Shown piece after piece: positions 58,324 through 64,000 of a stretch of 64,000 nt of DNA. Numbering within the stretch: position 1 is the first letter of the stretch; the number at the start of each line of letters is the position of its first letter. Source of the stretch: Silene latifolia (lineage: Eukaryota; Streptophyta; Magnoliopsida; Caryophyllales; Caryophyllaceae); NCBI RefSeq assembly GCF_048544455.1, contig NC_133538.1, positions 435,238,311 through 435,302,310 on the forward strand. Direction: 5' to 3'. The notes beneath the pieces are model-generated. The model made no database searches and had not been told where the DNA came from. It saw nothing but the letters and a program-made list of their open reading frames with translations. The translations under genes and the position numbers were made by a program.

Positions 58324-59666
58324 TGTAATACCCAGGATATTTAAGGACCTTGTTGACTGACTCTGTTGACCAAGACCGACCTTGGGGAGGAATGGGGGAA
58401 GGACCAGACTTACAACACGTATTTTATAGGATGACTTACTCGACCTAGCAGAGGCTACTCGGCCGAGTATCTTCAATACTCGACCGAGTAGAGCCTACTC
58501 GGCCGAGTACTCTGGTACTCGACCGAGTATGGCTGCTGTTGACGCGTTAATATAAAACGCAATTTCGCGAGATTTATTTCATTTCCCATTTTCTCGACAG
58601 TTCCTCTTTCTCTAACCCTAGCCTGCCTCCTTCTCCTATCACCCATTTCTACACACTCTTATGAGTATAGGCTAAACCTTCACTATGGGAAGGGCGGGAT
58701 TCACTTAGGAAGGATGGCGTGCGTGGTTGTCGTCTGTGTCGCCGTCGAGGCGTGTGTTAGGTAAGCTTCTGCCTTGTGCTTCTTTTGGGTAGTTCGTTGA
58801 GGATAGTTGTGTAATATGAATGGTTATCGTTGTAGGATGCGTACTGGAGTCCTGCTTGGCTGTTATAGATGTCTCTCATAGTTGTGATGAGGTAGGTTTT
58901 CCTACTCAGTACCGTTAATTGATTGTGACTGTTATTGTTTCATATCTTTTGTTATCTGCTGATCATCGGTGTTTGGGCGTTGTTGTGACGATGTTGGTGT
59001 AGAGGTGTGGTGACAGCTGGGGTGCTGTGTGTGTTGTGATTGTGGTGGAGTCACTTGCGGGAGTGGCTTCACACCCTAGTTCGCCCTCCGTGGAACCCGC
59101 CACGGGAGGGGATGTGCACATTAAGGGACAGGGATTGTTAGTCGCTCGTTGATGAGCTGGACTAGGTGGGATGGGCTGCGGTCACCCACTGGCGGCGAGG
59201 ATTACCTGTTGCGATGGGTAATCTGGCAGGGCTACACACTTCGGTGTGTAGTCGGTTACTGTGCGAGATCGGGAGACTGGGTTAGAGGATGATCAGTTGG
59301 TTACATTGTTTACCTGTTTTACATTTGATTAGTCGGTACTGACCCCGTGTTGTTTTGTGGTATCTGCGGTGATCCATTCGGGGATGGTGAGCAGTTGGCT
59401 TAGCAGGTACTGTTGGTTGTGGCTGCTAGGATTGGAGGGATCGAGTCATCACGCTACCAGTCTAGAGGTGCTGTGTCATGAGTGTTGTAGTTTATCTTTG
59501 GTATAAAGAGTTTGTATTGAGTCGTATTGTATAAGGTACATTAATATTTTATAATTGTTCTTTTATTGTCTGATTTGATCTACTTCCTCGAGAAACCGAG
59601 ATGGTGACACCGTTATACACTGGAATGGTCCTTGGTAAGGCGTTCTGGTGTGCGGGGGGTGTTACA
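58324..59666 (+). repeat. 5' LTR with palindrome cluster
   Basis: 1343 bp. Near 58438-58530 it carries TACTCGGCCGAGTA twice and TACTCGACCGAGTA twice, the counterparts of TACTCGATCGAGTA in the LARD. It also shares GGAACCCGCCACGG and GGGGATGTGCACATTAA-type sequence with the LARD LTR. Confidence 0.82.
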
Positions 59667-60070
59667 AAGTGGTATCAGAGTCGACGATTTTGGAACCTGA
59701 ACCAATGAATCTAATGAATGTAGGGTGTCAACTAAAATGAACCTGGTGTATGTGCGTTGGGAGCCCCAACCGATGCTAGATTTTGGGTGAGAAGGCGCCC
59801 TCATTTCAAAATCATGGCCCCATCGAACTTAAGTCAGACACGGGAATAAGGGTAGCTAGTAAGAGTCGTTGGTTGCTTAGTGGTGGTCGTTGTGTGCATC
59901 TGTGTTTATGGTGATGCGTATCAATGTGTATGGAAAAGTCTAGAGTTGGTGAATGAATTGTGGTGATGAGTGATCAGAGGTAAGCCAATTAATTGTTCCA
60001 CTATGGTTGCATATGGGATAATGGCTGTCTTGTAAATGTTGGTTAAAGGTAAGTATATTTGTGGGAAATA
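58324..60070 (+). mobile_element. Gypsy-like/LARD-related element, 5' LTR and leader only
   Basis: A plus-strand relative of the LARD at 30217. The LTR runs TGTAATACCC to GGGGGTGTTACA (58324-59666). Three bases later is the primer site TGGTATCAGAG (59670). The leader GACGATTTTGGAACCTGAAC parallels the LARD leader GACGATCCTGAAACCTG. No Gag follows; the sequence meets the putative Copia-5 LTR near 60071. No 3' LTR is in the window, so it may continue beyond it. Confidence 0.75.
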
Positions 60071-60388
60071 ATCTGTATACTTCCCTTTAACATGAAGGAT
60101 TATAACGATATAATAAAGATGATCTATGGTCATAAAATAAAATACATAAGCATAAGTAAAAAGATTTAGAATTAACCTCGGGTCCTTGCAAAATTGGCCT
60201 AAGAACAATATCAAAATTAATATTCGCCTATTAGTTGCACCCAAGACGATCTAAGATATTCCCTTTGATTATGCTAGAAATCAATCTAAAATTTTCTGTA
60301 AAATTTTATTGTCTTTGTGTTTTTGTGATGAGAAAGAGGAGGCAAGGTCAGAAAAAGTATTAGGTTAGAAATAATTCTCTACCTTTCT

Positions 60389-60552
60389 TTTTATATAGAC
60401 CGAAATCCGAAATCAATTAGGAAAGAAATAACTCTTCTAATTTTCGGCCACTGTTGATCGAAATAAGGATTTTTATATAGACCGAAATCCGAAATCAATT
60501 AGGAAAGAAATAACTCTCCTAATTTTCGGCCACTGTTGATCGAAATAAGGAA
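60389..60552. repeat. 82-bp tandem duplication in the Copia-5 LTR
   Basis: Two nearly identical units start TTATATAGACCGAAATCC at 60391 and 60473 and end in TGTTGATCGAAATAAGGA. They differ by about one base, so the duplication is recent. Confidence 0.95.
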
Positions 60553-60604
60553 TAAAAATTTCCTTATTTTTGGTCTTTCCAAAAATATATAATATGTGTT
60601 GAAT

Positions 60605-60671
60605 TGTCATCTAGTGAGGATCGAACCCATGACCTTTTGGTATGTGTACCCTCACTATTACCACTATGACA
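60605..60671 (-). ncRNA. tRNA-like block with A- and B-box promoter motifs
   Basis: On the minus strand: TGTCA, then an A-box-like TAGTGGTAATAG (60666-60655), a perfect B box GGTTCGATCC (60627-60618) and a terminal TGACA that pairs with the first TGTCA. Spacing fits a tRNA or tRNA-derived SINE head. The arms pair poorly, so it is unlikely to be a functional tRNA. It may be a SINE relic or a Pol III-like block within the LTR. Confidence 0.45.
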
Positions 60672-61122
60672 CATTCAGCTTGTTGATATTAAATACAACT
60701 GATTATATTTAATAATGAATTAACAGATTAATTCGTCCAAGCTAACATTATATATATTTAATTAAATATAACTTATTATATTTATTTTACGAATTGACAG
60801 TTAATTCGTCTCAACTTAATATTATTCAATTTTCATTAAATAATTATCTCATCAACACATTGACTAACTTTTTAGTCATTTTGGGCATCAATGTAATTAT
60901 ATTTCTATAACCACATTTCTCAAATACGTCCTATAGGTGTGACCTTTAGGGACCAGTTGATCACCGCCATCTGTATGATAATAACGTCAAACTTTCTAGC
61001 AAGCCAACCGTTATTAGGTAAACGTTAATCAACTGATTAAATATACGAAGTATACCCTTGTGAACCTGTAAGAGATTTACAAATGTTATCACACTAATTT
61101 GTGGAGGACACCAGCTCCAACA

Positions 61123-61914
61123 AACTCCCACTTGTCCTCACAAGTATATGTGCGATAACCGATTCTCATATCCTTTAAAATTTCTCCCACTCAATGTAAA
61201 ACAATTTGCAAATCCGAATTCATAAAGGTCGTATTTTACAAGTGATCAGTATCAAGAGTGGTTTTCCCGACTAGAGAGTAACTTAACTGATAAACGAATC
61301 AACATTCGAGCATGGCCATGCATTTCGATTACAACTCCTCGAGTGGCCCCGAGAAATAACTATACCGATAAGGGATGGATATTTTCCTCAACTCAAATCC
61401 TGAGATGTAAGCACAGATATGAAATGACCCGAAAAAATCTACTTAGCCCCGATTCACGGTGAGACTCGTGAGAAAGAAACCAAAGTCACCCAAAGACTGT
61501 CTTAATCTCAAGAGACAGTTGATAGTCAAAAGAATCGACTCTAGGTACACAATAGATGTCCTATCCACGACCTGGCACCGAATGTTATAGAACATTTAGG
61601 ACTCCATTACGTTGTCACAAATAAAAATTGTCCTACGAGGTATCGTCATAATCTCGTATCTGTGATCGATTAGTCAACCGTTTAACTTATGGCTCGTTGA
61701 ACCCACCATCAATCGACTGCACAATATAATAGCCGGAGTTATTAGCTCACATTGGCGATTACGGACAAAAACAAATATAATGTAATTCAGTTCACTTTGT
61801 GTCGTTCAATGTTGTCAGTACAATCCACATGAAAAACAAAATATTATATATATAAAATGATGAAGTTATAAATAGTATATGAAAAAGATAATATATCAAA
61901 TCCATAATCAAGTA
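61123..61914 (-). other. Copia-5 3' internal untranslated region
   Basis: Between the polypurine tract and the RNase H stop codon. No ORF with a recognisable domain. About 790 bp is unusually long for this part of a Copia element. Confidence 0.55.
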
Positions 61915-64000
61915 CTACAACTCAGGAACATGTTTAATTCCCATGGTGTTAACATGCCCTACATGCTTATCATAATTCAACGTTTTGGTGAGAGGATCCG
62001 CGATGTTATCATCCGTCGCAATCTTGTCAATCACTATCTCTTCTTGCTCCACGTAATCACGGATCAGGTGAGCCTTCCGAAGTACATGTCTAGATTTGTT
62101 GCTAGACTTTGGCTCCTTAGCCTGGAAGTTGGCACCTCTATTGTCACAATAGATGGTGATCGGGTCATTCGAACTAGGAACTACCGAAAGCCCTTGTAAG
62201 AATTGACGCATCCATATCGCTTCCTTTGCTGCCTCCGAAGCGGCATAATACTCGATTCGAGTAGTAGAATCTGCTACAACACTCGCTTGAACTCTTCCAA
62301 TGACCGCAAAGACCATTAAGATTGAAGACGAACCCGGACTGAGATTTTGAATCATCTCGATCCGTTTGGAAGCTAGAATCTGCGTAACCGGTTGCGCATA
62401 GCTTAGTATCGCCTCCATAAGTCAATACCCAATCCTTAGTCCTCCGTAGGTACTTGAGGATATTTTTGACTGCTATCCAATGTGTTTCACCTGGAGTCTT
62501 TTGGTACCGACTCGTCATACTCAATGCATATGCCACGTCTGGACGTGTGCATATCATGGCATACATGATCGATCCTATTGCGAGAGCATAAGGAACACGA
62601 CTCATGCGCTCAATACCTTCAGGCGTCGTGGGTGACTGAGACTTGCTCAACTGCATCCCAGTCGTCATAGGAAGGTTCCCCTTCTTGGAGTTGGTCATGC
62701 TGAACCTCTCAAGAACCTTATCTAGATAAGACTCCTGACTAAGTGATAACGTCCGTCGTGATCTATCTCGGTAGATACGGATTCCCAAAATACGCCGTGC
62801 CTCACCCGATCTTTCATCCGAAAATGGTTCTTCAACCATTCTTTAACCGAAGAAAGGAGAGGAATGTCATTCCCAATCAAGAGTATGTCATCGACATACA
62901 ATATCAAGAATACAATCTTGCTCCCACTCGACTTGATATATAAGCATGGTTCTTCGACTGATCGAGTGAAACCATACTCTTTTATCACTTGGTCGAAACG
63001 ATGATTCCAACTCCGAGAAGCTTGCTTAAGTCCATAAATGGAACGCTTAAGCTTGCATACTTTCTTAGGATGTTTAGGATCTATGAAACCTTCGGGTTGC
63101 ACCATGTACAACTCTTCCTCCAAATAACCGTTTAAGAAGGCGGGTTTCACATCCATTTGCCAAATCTCATAATCATGAAATGCGGCAATCGCTAAGATTA
63201 TCCGAATGGAACGTAGCATGATTACAGGTGCAAAAATCTCATCATAATGCAATCCTTGCACTTGAGTGAAACCTTTTGCCACAAGTCGTGCCTTATAGAT
63301 ATCTGGTTGCGCGTCTACAGAACGCTTTATTTTGTAAAGCCATTTGCACTGTAGAGGTTTTACCTTATTAGGTAAATCAACTAGATCCCATACGTTATTC
63401 TCATACATGGAGTCCATCTCGGATTGCATGGCTTCGAGCCATAGCTTTGAGGCGGAACAGGCCATAGCACCTTTATAGGTTACGGGTTCATTACTTTCTA
63501 GAAGTAAAACATCATTCTCCTCGACCATACCAATGTATCTGTCCGGAGGATGAGAGTCTCTACCCGACCTCCTAGGTTCCTCGGAATATTAACCGTATCA
63601 TCGCTGAAGGTACAGACTTCCTCCACCTGTTCCTCGGTTGTTGGTTCTGGAATCTCCGACAGCTCGAAGGTTCTATTACTCGACTTGTTCTCGAGAAATT
63701 CTTTCTCTAAGAACGTCGCACTAGCCGCAACAAATACTCGATGTTCGGTTGGCGAATAGAAGTAATGACCAAATGTTCCTTTTGGATAACCTATAAAGTA
63801 TGTCTTGACCGATCGCGGGCCGAGCTTATCCTCGTGTCTCCACTTGACATAAGCCTCGCAGCCCCAAACCCGAATAAAGGACAAGTTAGGTACCGTTCCC
63901 TTCCACATTTCATATGGAGTCTTGTCGACAGCTTTAGACAGACTTCGGTTAAGTATAAGAGCAGCTGACAAAAGAGCATAACCCCATAATGAATAAGGCA
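61915..64000 (-). pseudogene. Copia-5 Pol (integrase C-term, RT, RNase H), partial and frameshifted
   Basis: Runs off the right edge. From the edge: integrase C-terminal part (LNRSLSKAVDKTPYEMW, FIRVWGCEAYVKW), a frameshift near 63500, RT with AFLNGYLEEELYMVQPEGF and YVDDILLIGND (near 62900), a frameshift near 62825, then IRIYRDRSRRTLSLSQ, RT thumb and RNase H start (GYADSSFQTDRDDSKSQSG), a shift near 62330 and the final RNase H part (YCDNRGANFQAKEP, KSRHVLRKAHLIRDYV) ending KHVPEL-stop at 61915. RNase H reads TTRIEYYAASEAAKEA where Tnt1-like elements have STTEAEY/STMEAE-type motifs. Confidence 0.9.

Larger units (their letters stand above)
60071..61122 (-). repeat. Putative Copia-5 3' LTR
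   Basis: On the minus strand an LTR-like start TGTTGGAGCTGG at 61122 follows a purine-rich AGGACAAGTGGGAG. The likely end is GAAGTATACA at 60071, but the matching 5' LTR is outside the window, so the left border is a guess. It contains an 82-bp tandem duplication and a tRNA-like block. Confidence 0.5.

Noticed and set aside
60605..60671. A functional tRNA gene
   Set aside because: A and B boxes are present but the D, anticodon and T arms do not pair well and no clear anticodon loop can be drawn.

Overview
This window is plant nuclear DNA, almost certainly from a eudicot. It carries two intact intron-rich housekeeping genes at the left end (about 16 kb) and then about 48 kb of nested, mostly decayed transposable elements. 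I cannot name the species. The palindrome-bearing LTR family and the MITE types make me lean to Caryophyllales, but that is a guess.

Genes. Both lie on the minus strand. The first (8368 down to 736, 15 exons, 472 codons) encodes an MSI4/FVE-type WD-40 histone-binding protein. The second (16078 down to 10055, 19 exons, 835 codons) encodes a secreted GH35 beta-galactosidase with a C-terminal SUEL-type lectin domain. I assembled every exon from GT-AG junctions. Phases close exactly and no internal stop is needed, so both look functional. Their introns hold an hAT MITE (3491-4228), a tandem repeat (7671-8150), microsatellites and a SINE fragment.

Transposable elements. (1) 16332-22240 is Copia-1, minus strand, inserted 253 bp upstream of the beta-galactosidase ATG. 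Its 3' LTR was later hit by two further DNA elements with 9-bp target duplications. (2) 22536-22930 is a PIF/Harbinger-type MITE carrying a piece of Copia gag. (3) 23845-43442 is a Russian doll: Copia-2 holds Copia-3 in its 3' LTR, Copia-3 holds a large non-coding LTR element (LARD) in gag, and the LARD holds a 2.4-kb solo LTR. Target duplications mark every level. (4) 43995-52256 is a Helitron-like element with Copia-4 nested in it. (5) 53742-57726 and 57727 onward are two more Helitron-like elements, minus strand, joined end to end and carrying Stowaway and foldback MITEs. (6) 58324-about 60070 is the 5' LTR and leader of a relative of the LARD. (7) About 60071-64000 is Copia-5, minus strand, running off the window.

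No autonomous, fully open Gag-Pol remains in any Copia copy. Each has frameshifts or stops. No prokaryotic system, CRISPR array or rRNA was seen, and no intact tRNA gene; one tRNA-like block lies in the Copia-5 LTR. The most unusual structures are the arrays of a 14-bp palindrome (TACTCGATCGAGTA) in the LARD family, the foldback elements, and the in-frame hydrophobic leader that opens at the LTR/PBS junction of two related Copia copies.
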